Source: an uncultured Eggerthellaceae bacterium (GTDB lineage Bacteria; Actinomycetota; Coriobacteriia; Coriobacteriales; Eggerthellaceae). Taken from it: a stretch of 64,000 nucleotides of DNA. The stretch lies in contig CAKUFS010000002.1 in NCBI GenBank assembly GCA_934648845.1, forward strand, positions 59,371 through 123,370. Reading direction: 5' to 3'. Below the pieces are notes generated by a model. It was given only the letters and a program-made list of their open reading frames with translations. It searched no databases and had not been told where the DNA came from. Positions within the stretch are counted from its first letter, which is position 1, and each line of letters opens with the position of its first letter. The position numbers and the translations under genes are program-made. Below are positions 52,921-61,181 of the stretch, piece by piece.

Positions 52921-52953
52921 TTGTTGACAAAAGGTGGGGTAATTTGTCAACAA
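52921..52953 (-). repeat. Element A, copy 12 (3' end of Cthe_2159-type gene)
   Basis: Exact 33-bp copy, 1 nt past the stop of the minus-strand lipoprotein gene, sense orientation. The junction (stop TGA, T, element) is the same as in copy 9. Confidence 0.9.
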
Positions 52954-52954
52954 A

Positions 52955-54814
52955 TCAGCTGCGGTTGCCGGGAGCACCGCCGCCCGAGCCGGGATCGTCA
53001 GAGGCCATGTCACCTCCACGGTCGCCACCCGCGCCAGGAGCGGCCGCGGCCATGCTGCCTCCGCGGTCGCCACCGCGTCCACCGCTCATGCCGCCACCTG
53101 CACCGAAGCCGCTGGTCGTTGCCGTGGTCGAGGCAGTCAGCGCCGTTTCCGAACTACCAATCTTCACCGTGAGCGTGTCACCTTCCGCTGCGCCATCCGC
53201 ACTTGCCAGAACCATCTGGAAGTTCTTTGTTGCTGTGAACGATGCAACCGCATTTCCTTGCGCATCCAGCAAAACAACGGTTTGACCTGCGCTTCCGCTT
53301 GCCGAAGCCATGGCAAACGCCTGCATGCCGCCCGTGAAGCTTTGCGCCATGCCGGCAGAACCCACCATAAGCACCGTACCGCCCGTAATCGTTGCCGAGG
53401 AATCGTAATCGAAGAAACCATCGCCGTTCGATGTAGGCCCTTCTACGATAAGTACGCCGCCGCTCACTTCAACGCTTCCGTTGCTGTCGATACCATCGCC
53501 ACCTGCAGAAACGTACGTAGTACCGCCTGTTACGATAACTTTGCAAGTCGAAGCACCCGCGCTCGTGCCTTCAGACGCACCCACAGCGCCACTTGCGTCC
53601 GCATCGCCAGCCGTGCCGGCATCGCTCGGGCTGCTCGCGCCGGCGCCACCCGGGGCCTCCGGGACATTCGCACCAGCGTCACCCGGAGTGGCGCCCGCGC
53701 CCGCACCCGGTCCGCCGGCGCCGCCGCGGCCTTCGCCGCCCATCGGCATGCCACCCTCCGACGACGACCCGCTCGCCGCATTAATGCCGTCATCGCTTGC
53801 AACAATACTCGTTGAGCCGCCATCGATGCGCACCACCGTTCCTTCATAGCCCTCGTAACACGTCAGGACATCCACCGTACCAACCGTGATGCGCATGAGC
53901 GTTTCCGCATGAACAGCATCGTCACCTGCGGAAATGGTGAAGTCACCGCCATCGATGGCCACAAATCCGCGACCCTCTTCGCTGTCATTTGTGCTTTCCA
54001 GAGCATCTTCGCCGCACGTGATATCGAACGTGCCGTCGCAAATCTTCAGGCAGTCCTTGCCGTTCAGCGCGTCCTCGACCGCGTTGATCACATACGTGCC
54101 GCCCGTAATGACCAGGTCGTCTTTGCTGCGCACGGCATGGCGATAATTGCCCGCAATGTTCAGCGCGCCCGTGCCGTTCAGCGTCAGATCATCCTTGCTG
54201 AAAATCGTCGCCGTGGGCTCTTCTTCCTCGTCGAGCACGTAATCCGCACCATCGACCAGCGTGTTTTGCGTACCATCCGCCAGCGTGGTGAACGTCTTGT
54301 CGGCCGCCATAACGTAAATGCAGGGACCATCGCTGTTGCTTATCGACACGTCGTTTAACACCAACTGGCATTTTTCTTCTTTGTCAATGTTTACAAAAAC
54401 GCAGCCATCGGTCAAGTTTCCGCTAAGCACATACGTACCCGCCTGCGTAATGGTCACATCGTTTCCACTGATAGAAACGCCATTTGCACTTTCATGTGCG
54501 TACGTTTCCGCGGAAGAAGCGTTATCGGCCAGCGTGATATACGTTGCCTGCGCGGCATCGTAGCTGGCATCAAAATCGCGCTTGCTGTACTCCAAGTCGT
54601 ACGCGCTCAGATCGTCGGTTGCCGCAGAGGCCGCAGCACTCGCCACCGCAACGTCGCTCGCACTTGCCGCATCACTCGAACTTGCCGCATCACTCGAACT
54701 CGCCGCAGAGGCCGCTCCGCACCCGGAAAGCGTTGCCGCCAGCACCACACTCAGCGCGCAGCAGACGGCCCCAGCGGCGAGTCGGGTAAATTGCCGTTTC
54801 TTCATCGGTATCAC
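52955..54814 (-). CDS. Cthe_2159-type carbohydrate-binding-domain lipoprotein
   Basis: 619 residues. A lipobox (TLSGC) follows a hydrophobic start, then a Ser/Ala/Asp-rich stalk. The body (about 95-370) is a right-handed beta-helix-like domain with repeats of the type GxGAL..IAGNYRHAVRSKDDLVITGG and DGTFDITCGEDALES, as in the Cthe_2159 family (calcium-dependent pectin/sugar binding). A Gly/Ala/Pro-rich insertion (about 370-440) and a Gly/Arg/Asp-rich tail are low complexity. Next to DUF4956 and VTC genes, a grouping seen in many bacteria, sometimes with CotH kinases. The role of the group is not settled. Confidence 0.85.
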   Translation of the reverse strand: MIPMKKRQFTRLAAGAVCCALSVVLAATLSGCGAASAASSSDAASSSDAASASDVAVASAAASAATDDLSAYDLEYSKRDFDASYDAAQATYITLADNASSAETYAHESANGVSISGNDVTITQAGTYVLSGNLTDGCVFVNIDKEEKCQLVLNDVSISNSDGPCIYVMAADKTFTTLADGTQNTLVDGADYVLDEEEEPTATIFSKDDLTLNGTGALNIAGNYRHAVRSKDDLVITGGTYVINAVEDALNGKDCLKICDGTFDITCGEDALESTNDSEEGRGFVAIDGGDFTISAGDDAVHAETLMRITVGTVDVLTCYEGYEGTVVRIDGGSTSIVASDDGINAASGSSSEGGMPMGGEGRGGAGGPGAGAGATPGDAGANVPEAPGGAGASSPSDAGTAGDADASGAVGASEGTSAGASTCKVIVTGGTTYVSAGGDGIDSNGSVEVSGGVLIVEGPTSNGDGFFDYDSSATITGGTVLMVGSAGMAQSFTGGMQAFAMASASGSAGQTVVLLDAQGNAVASFTATKNFQMVLASADGAAEGDTLTVKIGSSETALTASTTATTSGFGAGGGMSGGRGGDRGGSMAAAAPGAGGDRGGDMASDDPGSGGGAPGNRS

Positions 54815-54825
54815 CTTCCGAATGT

Positions 54826-55521
54826 CTAAAGCGAATCGCGCGTCATCTGCGCGGGAACGAGCGCCACTTTCAGGTTGCCGTTATAGCAGCGCAGCTCGTC
54901 CATTAGCTCTTTTACGCTTGCATCCGCGTGCAGCTTCATCAGATACGTCAAGTTATACAGGCTGCCCATGTTCGACGTTTGCACCTCTACAAGTTCGAAA
55001 CTATCCGCGTAACGCTCCAGCACGGGCTCGAAAACACCTTCGAACTCCAAATCTTCCGGCACGGTAAGATGCAGCTCGCGCTCCACCGTTTGCATGCGAC
55101 CGAACGGCGAAAGCACGTACGCCACATTCGCGATGCCCATAATTGCCGTGAACAGCACCGCCAAGCTCAAATACCCCATGCCCGTGGCCAGGCCAATCGC
55201 CATGGCGAAGAACACACTGCCGATATCCTTCGCGCTGCCGGGAATGCTGCGGAAGCGCACCAAGTTGAACACGCCCATGACCGCAATGCCCGCACCCAAA
55301 TTGCCGTTGACCAGGGTAATTACCGTTTGCACTACCAGCGGTAACAACGCTAGCGTTACCACAAAATTGCGTGAATACTTGTGGCGGAACATGTAGATGA
55401 GCGCGCACGCCGCACCTAAAACAAGCGACGCCACGCTGCACAGCAAAAATCCGCCTGTCGTTACGTTCGCAGCAACCGATTCTGTGCTGCCCAAAACTGA
55501 AGTAAACATGAAATCAAGCAT
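54826..55521 (-). CDS. DUF4956 membrane protein
   Basis: 231 residues. Four or so hydrophobic segments in the first 150 residues (GGFLLCSVASLVLGAACALI and VTLALLPLVVQTVITLV among them), with NLVRFRSIPGSAKDIGSVFF, a DUF4956 hallmark, then a soluble C-terminal domain of about 85 residues. Function unknown. It overlaps the upstream VTC gene by 8 bp. Confidence 0.87.
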   Translation of the reverse strand: MLDFMFTSVLGSTESVAANVTTGGFLLCSVASLVLGAACALIYMFRHKYSRNFVVTLALLPLVVQTVITLVNGNLGAGIAVMGVFNLVRFRSIPGSAKDIGSVFFAMAIGLATGMGYLSLAVLFTAIMGIANVAYVLSPFGRMQTVERELHLTVPEDLEFEGVFEPVLERYADSFELVEVQTSNMGSLYNLTYLMKLHADASVKELMDELRCYNGNLKVALVPAQMTRDSL

Positions 55522-56410
55522 GTTTCAGCTCCTTTTGCTCTTTTTCGTATGCCGTTCCGTATTTCGAGAAGGAACGCGGATAAATCTGATTCTCGGAAAG
55601 CACGTTGACCAGCCAAAACGGCATGCCGCCGCCCTGCTTGATTTCCATGAGCACCTGACCGGGGCGCAAAAGGTCCATGGCGCAGCCGTCAAGCTGGAAG
55701 GCGAAGGGGTCGCCCGCGGGATGCCCCGCACGCAGCTGGGAGTCAAACGTGATGCGCAGCGCGCACCCCGGATTTCCTGGCTCGGCCCACGCGGTGCGCG
55801 TGCATTGCGTAATCATTGCGGGGCGAATGCCTGGGTAGCGCTGCAGGAACGCCGTGATCTCGTGCGCCACTTGGCGCTCGTGGGGCTGCAGCGGTTCGGG
55901 CTTGGCAGCTGCGGCGAGAGCGAGGTCGGCTGCAACAGCATCACCAGCGTCATCGGCAGGGACAATCGCATGAGCGCCACGCACGGCCGCAACGCATTCC
56001 TTCTTCGCACCGCCCAGGGGGAACAGCGCACACGCCTCATCGATGTCCATGCCGGACAAAAACGCGCGCGCCGCATCCGTGGAAAGCGCCAACCTGCGCT
56101 TATATACCACGCCGCGGTACTTCTTCTTCAGCTCCACGAACACTTGGTCGGAAACGGGGGCAATGCATCCGTTAGGCTGAGCAATGCCATACGAACGCAC
56201 GCGCAGCTTCTCTTTGTAGAGCGGCTTTTCCAGCGAACGGCTGATCAGCTGGTTTTCGGGGGTGTCGAAGTAAAGGCTGCTCACCACCGTTTTTGGATAA
56301 TCGTCGGGCTTCAAAAACTGCTGCGTGATCATTAACATCGTGCGGTATTGCTCCGCGCTTAAACAATATTTCTTCTCAACGCGCTTGAACGTTGCTGCAT
56401 ATGCTTCCAT
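55514..56410 (-). CDS. VTC-domain polyphosphate-polymerase-like protein
   Basis: 298 residues from the ATG at 56410; a longer upstream frame is not supported. It matches the VTC domain (triphosphate-tunnel fold): FKRVEKKYCLSAEQYRTML, VSSLYFDTPEN, KLRVRSYG, FVELKKKYRGVVYKRR, and VLMEIKQGGGMPFWL carry the basic and acidic tunnel residues. VTC proteins in yeast make polyphosphate from ATP; bacterial homologs of this kind are not well characterised. An Ala/Asp-rich insertion (about 165-190) interrupts the domain. Confidence 0.87.
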   Translation of the reverse strand: MEAYAATFKRVEKKYCLSAEQYRTMLMITQQFLKPDDYPKTVVSSLYFDTPENQLISRSLEKPLYKEKLRVRSYGIAQPNGCIAPVSDQVFVELKKKYRGVVYKRRLALSTDAARAFLSGMDIDEACALFPLGGAKKECVAAVRGAHAIVPADDAGDAVAADLALAAAAKPEPLQPHERQVAHEITAFLQRYPGIRPAMITQCTRTAWAEPGNPGCALRITFDSQLRAGHPAGDPFAFQLDGCAMDLLRPGQVLMEIKQGGGMPFWLVNVLSENQIYPRSFSKYGTAYEKEQKELKHA

Positions 56411-56715
56411 AACTCGTCCTTTCGCCTGCGTTTTAGCTCTTGTTCTGGTCTTTCGCCTTGAGCTCTGGCTTGCGTTGCTCCCGGGTTCGCGACGACCCTT
56501 CGCTTTGCATTGCCCTGAGCTCCAACTTGCGCCCTGCAGTTCGCGCGGCAAAAACGCAAAAGCTCATCCTTTCAACATTTCCTATGCTAAAAAGCGCGGT
56601 TGAAAGAATCCTTAAACGCCGGCCAAACCGCCAAAACCTTTAAGAAAACTTTCAGCGCGCACGCTACAATGGAAAGCGAAACAAGATGCAAGAGAAAACG
56701 ACAGGAAGGCTTGAC
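56411..56715. other. Divergent region between VTC and response-regulator genes
   Basis: About 300 bp. The left half is degenerate low-complexity sequence (repeated GAGCTC/CTTGCG words). A TACAAT at 56665-56670 may be the -10 box of the two-component operon; no good -35 was seen. Confidence 0.4.
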
Positions 56716-57423
56716 GTGCAGATTCTCATTGTTGAAGACGACAAAAAGCTGGCGTTGGCGCTCAAGCAGATATTGGTAGAGGCTGATTACCAGGTAGACG
56801 CCGTGCACGATGGCCAGTCCGGCCTGGATTACGGGCTTTCGGGCATCTATGACGTGATCATTTTGGACGTGATGCTGCCGAAAATGGATGGCTTCGAGGT
56901 CGCGAAGGAGCTGCGCCGCAACCGCGTTGACACGCCCATTTTGCTGCTGACCGCGCGCGACACCGTGCGCGACAAGATTGTGGGCCTTGATTCCGGCGCC
57001 GACGACTACATGACCAAGCCATTCAGCCCCGCCGAGCTGCTGGCGCACTTGCGCGCACTTCTGCGCCGCCAGGGACAAGTGGTTTTTGAGACCGTTACGT
57101 TCGGCGATTTAACGCTCAACCTGGAAAGCCATGATTTGACCTGCGGAGATAAGTCCATCCACTTGGGATTCAAAGAGTTTTCGCTGGCGCGCATTCTGCT
57201 TTCCAACCCCACGCAAGTGCTGTCGAAAGAGCAGCTGCTCGCGAAAGTTTGGGGTGTGGAAAGCACGGCCGTTGACAACAACGTGGAAGCATACATCTCG
57301 TTTTTGCGGAAGAAGTTCCGCTTTGTGGGTTCGCACGTGACCATTGAGTCGCTGCGCAAAACGGGATACCGCTTGAATTTTGGCGAAGACGACGCCGGCG
57401 GCGCCGGGACAGCCGCCCACTAG
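56716..57423 (+). CDS. OmpR/PhoB-type response regulator
   Basis: 235 residues from the GTG at 56716, which has AGGAAGG upstream and gives the usual start (QILIVEDDKKLA); an ATG ten codons earlier is an alternative. Receiver domain about 1-115: acidic pocket EDD, phospho-acceptor Asp in VIILDVMLPKMDG, LLLTARD, and Lys in YMTKPFSP. C-terminal winged helix (about 130-225; ILLSNPTQVLSKEQLLAKVW, RKTGYRL). It binds DNA when phosphorylated by the kinase downstream. Confidence 0.93.
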   Translation: MQILIVEDDKKLALALKQILVEADYQVDAVHDGQSGLDYGLSGIYDVIILDVMLPKMDGFEVAKELRRNRVDTPILLLTARDTVRDKIVGLDSGADDYMTKPFSPAELLAHLRALLRRQGQVVFETVTFGDLTLNLESHDLTCGDKSIHLGFKEFSLARILLSNPTQVLSKEQLLAKVWGVESTAVDNNVEAYISFLRKKFRFVGSHVTIESLRKTGYRLNFGEDDAGGAGTAAH

Positions 57424-57612
57424 CGCTGTCAGCGCGGGCGCCCGCTAGCACGCCGGCACCACCTGCGGAGCAGTCGTTCGCGAGCGGCCGCCGCAATCGG
57501 CAGCGGTGCTCCCAGCTACCGCCCGCTTACGCCGCAACCGCGGCAGACGGGATGCGCCGCAAGCGCCTTCCCCGCATCAACAGACACCATCGAACGCAAG
57601 GACCACCGCAAT
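57424..57612. other. Spacer between response regulator and kinase genes
   Basis: 189 bp of GC-rich, low-complexity sequence without a coding pattern. No terminator, so the two genes are probably one operon. Confidence 0.4.
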
Positions 57613-58926
57613 ATGACCGCGCTTACCGAAAAAGACCTGCTCTCCAAGCTGCATCTGAAATTCACCGCAATCATCTGCGGTGTGGCGGCGCTTATTTTAA
57701 TGGTTTCCTTCGCGTATATCGCCTGGTCAAACCAGAATCAAAGAATCGAGGGCGTTTATATCGAGCTTAACGCCGCCTTGGAAACCGTCATAACAAAAGG
57801 ACCGCGCGACCTTAACCCCCCTGCCGAGGGCGCCAAGCCGCCTCGTATCGGCGACAAAAAGGAAGTCTCATGGGTGTTTCCCATAGCGCTCTATATCGCC
57901 CGAGAAAGCAATGGCGAGATTTCCGCCAACAGCATCGACCGTTTCTCTACCGCCATCATCGACGACGAAACATTGCAATCCATTTTGGAATCCACGTTTT
58001 TCGCGCAGGATGACCAGGGGTTTTTAGCGGATGAAGGTCTGTATTACAAGAAAATCATGCGCGAGGACGGATCGGTGTGCTATGCCTTCGCCGATCGCAC
58101 AATCGTCGAAGACACTGCGAATCTGAATCGTTCGCTTATTGTGGTTGGAATTGCTATTGAGCTCTTGGTGCTGGCGCTGGCCTGGGCGTTTTCACGTTGG
58201 GCGCTGCGCCCGGTGCAGCGCGCGTGGGACAGTCAGCAGCAGTTTATCGCCGATGCGTCGCACGAGATGAAAACGCCACTTACCGTGATCATGGCGAACG
58301 CATCCATTGCGCTGAAAAAGCCGCAAGCAACCGTTGCGGAGCAAAGCCAGTGGATCGAGGGCATCCAGGACGAAGCGCAAAACATGGAGCACCTGGTACT
58401 TGATATGCTGGCGCTCGCCCAGCCGGAAAACGCGGTGGCTCAAGCCGCGACGACAGAGCGCGTCAACATGAGCGAGATGGCAGAGCGGGCCTCGCTGCAG
58501 TTCGAGGCCGTTGCGTTCGAGCGCGGCGTTATGATCAACGATGACATCGATTCCGATATGGTGGTTGTTGGCGACCCTACAAAGCTTCAGCGCCTGATTG
58601 GCACGCTGGTTGACAACGCATGCAAGTACGCCGAAAGGGACACCAGCATAACGGTTTCTCTTAAAGCAGCAGGTCGCAATTGTGTTTTAAGCGTCCACAA
58701 CTGGGGGTGCCCCATTGACCCCCAAGACATCCCACACGTGTTCGACCGCTTCTACCGCAGCGACAAGTCGCGCGACCGCAGTAACAACGATGGCGAGCAC
58801 AGCTTTGGCCTGGGATTAGCGATCGCCCAGAAAATCGTGCAGCAACATGGCGGCGATTTGAGCGTGACGAGCTCCGCAGAAGATGGCACCACGTTTACCG
58901 CGCGCCTTCCCCGCACCGAGGGTTAA
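57613..58926 (+). CDS. Membrane sensor histidine kinase
   Basis: 437 residues. Membrane segments at about 17-37 and 178-200 flank an outside sensor region of about 140 residues that resembles no known sensor domain. H-box FIADASHEMKTPLTVIM (phospho-His), N-box DNACKYAERD, and G-boxes FDRFYRSDKS and HSFGLGLAIAQ are complete. It should phosphorylate the upstream regulator. The signal is unknown; the PiT transporter gene nearby is convergent and not clearly linked. Confidence 0.93.
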   Translation: MTALTEKDLLSKLHLKFTAIICGVAALILMVSFAYIAWSNQNQRIEGVYIELNAALETVITKGPRDLNPPAEGAKPPRIGDKKEVSWVFPIALYIARESNGEISANSIDRFSTAIIDDETLQSILESTFFAQDDQGFLADEGLYYKKIMREDGSVCYAFADRTIVEDTANLNRSLIVVGIAIELLVLALAWAFSRWALRPVQRAWDSQQQFIADASHEMKTPLTVIMANASIALKKPQATVAEQSQWIEGIQDEAQNMEHLVLDMLALAQPENAVAQAATTERVNMSEMAERASLQFEAVAFERGVMINDDIDSDMVVVGDPTKLQRLIGTLVDNACKYAERDTSITVSLKAAGRNCVLSVHNWGCPIDPQDIPHVFDRFYRSDKSRDRSNNDGEHSFGLGLAIAQKIVQQHGGDLSVTSSAEDGTTFTARLPRTEG

Positions 58927-59032
58927 GTTCGCTGCAGCGGCAGCAGCGGGCGCTAGGAACAACGAAGGCATTTTTTGGAGCAGAGCGTCTTTCTGGCTCC
59001 GATTCGGATCGGAGGCCGCAGACGCTGAAAGC

Positions 59033-59060
59033 AACGAGGGGGGTTTGGCGCCCCCTCGTT
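59033..59060 (+). terminator. Terminator-like hairpin after the kinase gene
   Basis: 10-bp stem AACGAGGGGG / CCCCCTCGTT with an 8-nt loop; no T run follows, so termination is uncertain. Confidence 0.45.
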
Positions 59061-59285
59061 GGAAAAACGGGGGCAAATTCGGGCTAATCGACGATATTCG
59101 GTGGTCCGAAGGCGTAAATCCACCTCTTTTGGGAGTCTTGTTGCGTTCTTCGAAAAACCGCGTCAGCAAAACACCAGTTCAGATAGACGTTGGCTTAAAC
59201 AGCCTTCAACGGCAAACAATCGATAGTCGGCCAGATCACCGAATATCGTCGATTTGCCCGAATTCAGGGGTCGTTTTCCAACAAG
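59055..59285. mobile_element. Element F (about 231-bp terminal-inverted-repeat element)
   Basis: Ends are imperfect ~49-bp inverted repeats sharing TCGACGATATTCGGTG (left, 59088-59103) and its complement CACCGAATATCGTCGA (right), with outer TTGGAAAA / TTTTCCAA. About 130 bp of noncoding sequence lie between. Confidence 0.75.
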
Positions 59286-59553
59286 CGCGGCTCACGAAGG
59301 GCGGAATGGCGGCGATGAGGATGGCGGATGTAAAGCCAAGCACAGTCAAAGGAGCACCAGAAGAGCGAGAAGCAGGGAAGCCAGGGTAGCAGCGGCGCGC
59401 AGCATGAACAAGACTGCGGCGCACCCGAACAAGACGCTCCGAACACAACCGAAACAAAACGGGCATCGCATGTGATGCCCGTCGTAGAAACGTTATACAA
59501 GAAAACGCGCGGACACGCAGCGCATGCCCGAAGGATCAACGCACGGCTAACAG

Positions 59554-60600
59554 CTAGAACATCATGAACAAGTTTGCCAGCGCCCAGCCGATAAAGCCGC
59601 AGCACGGGAACGTAAGAATCCAGGCTTTCACCATGTTGCCGGCAATGTTCCACTTTACCTCGCGCGCGTTTCTGCTGGCACCCACGCCCATAATGGCGCT
59701 GGTGGAACAATGGCTCGTGGAAACAGGCATACCCGTAAGCGTGGAAATCAGAAGCGTGATGGCAGTGCTAGCGGAAGCGGCAACACCCTGGTATTTATCG
59801 AGCTTGACCATGTCCATGGCAACCGACTTGATAATGCGCTTGCCGCCAATGAGCGTGCCCAGCGAGATAGCGGCGGAGCACAGAATCATAAGCCACAGCG
59901 GAAAGCTGGTGCCCGTGGTGTCCTCGATGCCAAAGCTCAGCATGAAGCCCAAAAGCGCAATGGACATGAATTTTTGACCATCTTGCGCGCCATGGAGACC
60001 CGACAAAATAACAGCGCATACGTCCATAATACCCGTGCAAATCTTATTGCTTCTGCGACGATCGCATTGCGCAAACAGCTTTTCAATCAAACGAACGGCA
60101 AGCCAACCCAGCGCAAAACCCGCGAACAGGGAAAACAGCATACCATAAATGACTTTCGCCCATTCGTTGATCACAACGGCGCCAATGCCGTTCAGCGCAA
60201 TGGCGGCACCGGTGATGCCCGCAATCAGCGAATGCGACTTCGATGCGGGGATGCCTTGGAACCAGCAAAACACGCCCCATCCAATGGATGCCACCATGGC
60301 CGCCATGAGCGCCATAAGCGCTAAGTGGGGGTCGCCGGTGAAATCGACCATGCTGAACATGGTGTGGGCAACCGCGGTGGAAATGTAGGTCATGCCCATC
60401 AAGCCCACGAAATTAAACACCGCAGCCAGGGCCAATGCGGTCCCCGGCTTCATGCAACGTGTGGAAACAGCGGTTGCAATGGCGTTTGGCGCGTCAGTCG
60501 CGCCCGCAATAAGAGTAACACCAATAACGAGTGCCAAGATGACGCCCAATGTTGGATACGTCGCCATCTGAACGAACAATGCACCCAGTGAAAGATCCAT
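59554..60600 (-). CDS. pit: PiT-family inorganic phosphate transporter
   Basis: 348 residues from the ATG at 60600; the frame open upstream is not coding. Two PiT repeats: GATDAPNAIATAVSTRCM in the first and VSTSHCSTSAIMGVGAS in the second, with about 9 to 10 hydrophobic segments and a short central cytoplasmic loop (CDRRRSNK). Low-affinity phosphate uptake coupled to a cation is the expected role; sulfate transport occurs in some relatives. Confidence 0.92.
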   Translation of the reverse strand: MDLSLGALFVQMATYPTLGVILALVIGVTLIAGATDAPNAIATAVSTRCMKPGTALALAAVFNFVGLMGMTYISTAVAHTMFSMVDFTGDPHLALMALMAAMVASIGWGVFCWFQGIPASKSHSLIAGITGAAIALNGIGAVVINEWAKVIYGMLFSLFAGFALGWLAVRLIEKLFAQCDRRRSNKICTGIMDVCAVILSGLHGAQDGQKFMSIALLGFMLSFGIEDTTGTSFPLWLMILCSAAISLGTLIGGKRIIKSVAMDMVKLDKYQGVAASASTAITLLISTLTGMPVSTSHCSTSAIMGVGASRNAREVKWNIAGNMVKAWILTFPCCGFIGWALANLFMMF

Positions 60601-60901
60601 GCGAATCCTATTCTCTATATTATTAGTTGCGTTCGCAGTCGCTCGCACTTCCTGCGAATTGGCCCTGATTTGCCCGTCCGCCTCTGCTGCAGGTCGCACT
60701 CCAACAAAAGACGTTGAAAAGCAAATCGACGCACCTGGCAGCCGCACCACACCGGCACGTCACTGACCATGCGCTATTTTACAACAGCACTGCACTACTT
60801 CACGCAGCAAATGCATTGATGGTGCTGTTTTCGTTACTGCGGCGTCATCACGTTTAGCGAAGCGACCCGCAGGCAACCCGCGCGGGCAGGCGCCTCCGTC
60901 T

Positions 60902-60933
60902 GTTAAAAAGTGACGGGGTCTTTTTCACCTTTT
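60902..60933 (+). repeat. Element B, single copy
   Basis: GTTAAAAAG, TGACGGGGT, CTTTTTCACC; same core as the other copies. Confidence 0.85.
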
Positions 60934-61042
60934 CGCACCTAGAGGCTTCACCGCGCCGCCGGCACCCGCGCACCCGGCGGCTGACGCCTCGAACCGCCAT
61001 GCCATTGCGCCAGCACCCCCCTTCGCGCATTCGCCAAATTTC

Positions 61043-61070
61043 AATACCAAGTATTAAGTATAAGTAATAC
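61043..61070. promoter_or_regulatory. Palindromic operator-like region before metQ
   Basis: Two overlapping inverted repeats: AATAC-CAA-GTATT (61043-61055) and GTATTA-8 nt-TAATAC (61051-61070). About 110 bp before the metQ start. They may overlap the promoter. Confidence 0.5.
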
Positions 61071-61181
61071 CACCTTTCAACCAAAAGGTGCATACTAAGC
61101 AGCGTCAAAAAACGCTTTTCGAAAAACGACGTTTACCGCAACAAAAAGTCGCACCACGCGACAAACGAAAGGATTCAAACC

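Larger units (their letters stand above)
52355..52954. other. Upstream region of sdaA, rich in hairpins and repeats
   Basis: No gene. It holds a strong hairpin (52523-52547), a 59-bp inverted repeat (52589-52647), element B, element E and element A. The sdaA promoter should lie in the right part. Confidence 0.75.
58927..59553. other. Intergenic region with hairpins and element F
   Basis: No gene supported. It holds a long stem (AGCGTCT ... AGACGCT, 58986-59026, with a smaller GCTCCGAT-type hairpin inside), a 10-bp stem (AACGAGGGGG / CCCCCTCGTT, 59033-59060) and element F. The right part, 59286-59553, has only short open frames, none convincing. Confidence 0.6.
60601..61181. other. Divergent region between pit and metQ
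   Basis: No gene supported. Element B lies at 60902-60933. AT-rich palindromes at 61043-61070 probably belong to the metQ promoter. The rest (60640-60900) has no clear feature. Confidence 0.5.

Noticed and set aside
7922..52953. Element A as a CRISPR array
   Set aside because: The copies are single, kilobases apart and lie at gene ends; no regular spacers and no cas genes.
7922..52953. TTGACA inside element A as a -35 promoter box
   Set aside because: No -10 box at proper spacing, and most copies face away from any downstream gene start.
59286..59553. Short open frames after element F
   Set aside because: Low-complexity Arg/Ala/Ser translations without ribosome site or homology-like pattern.
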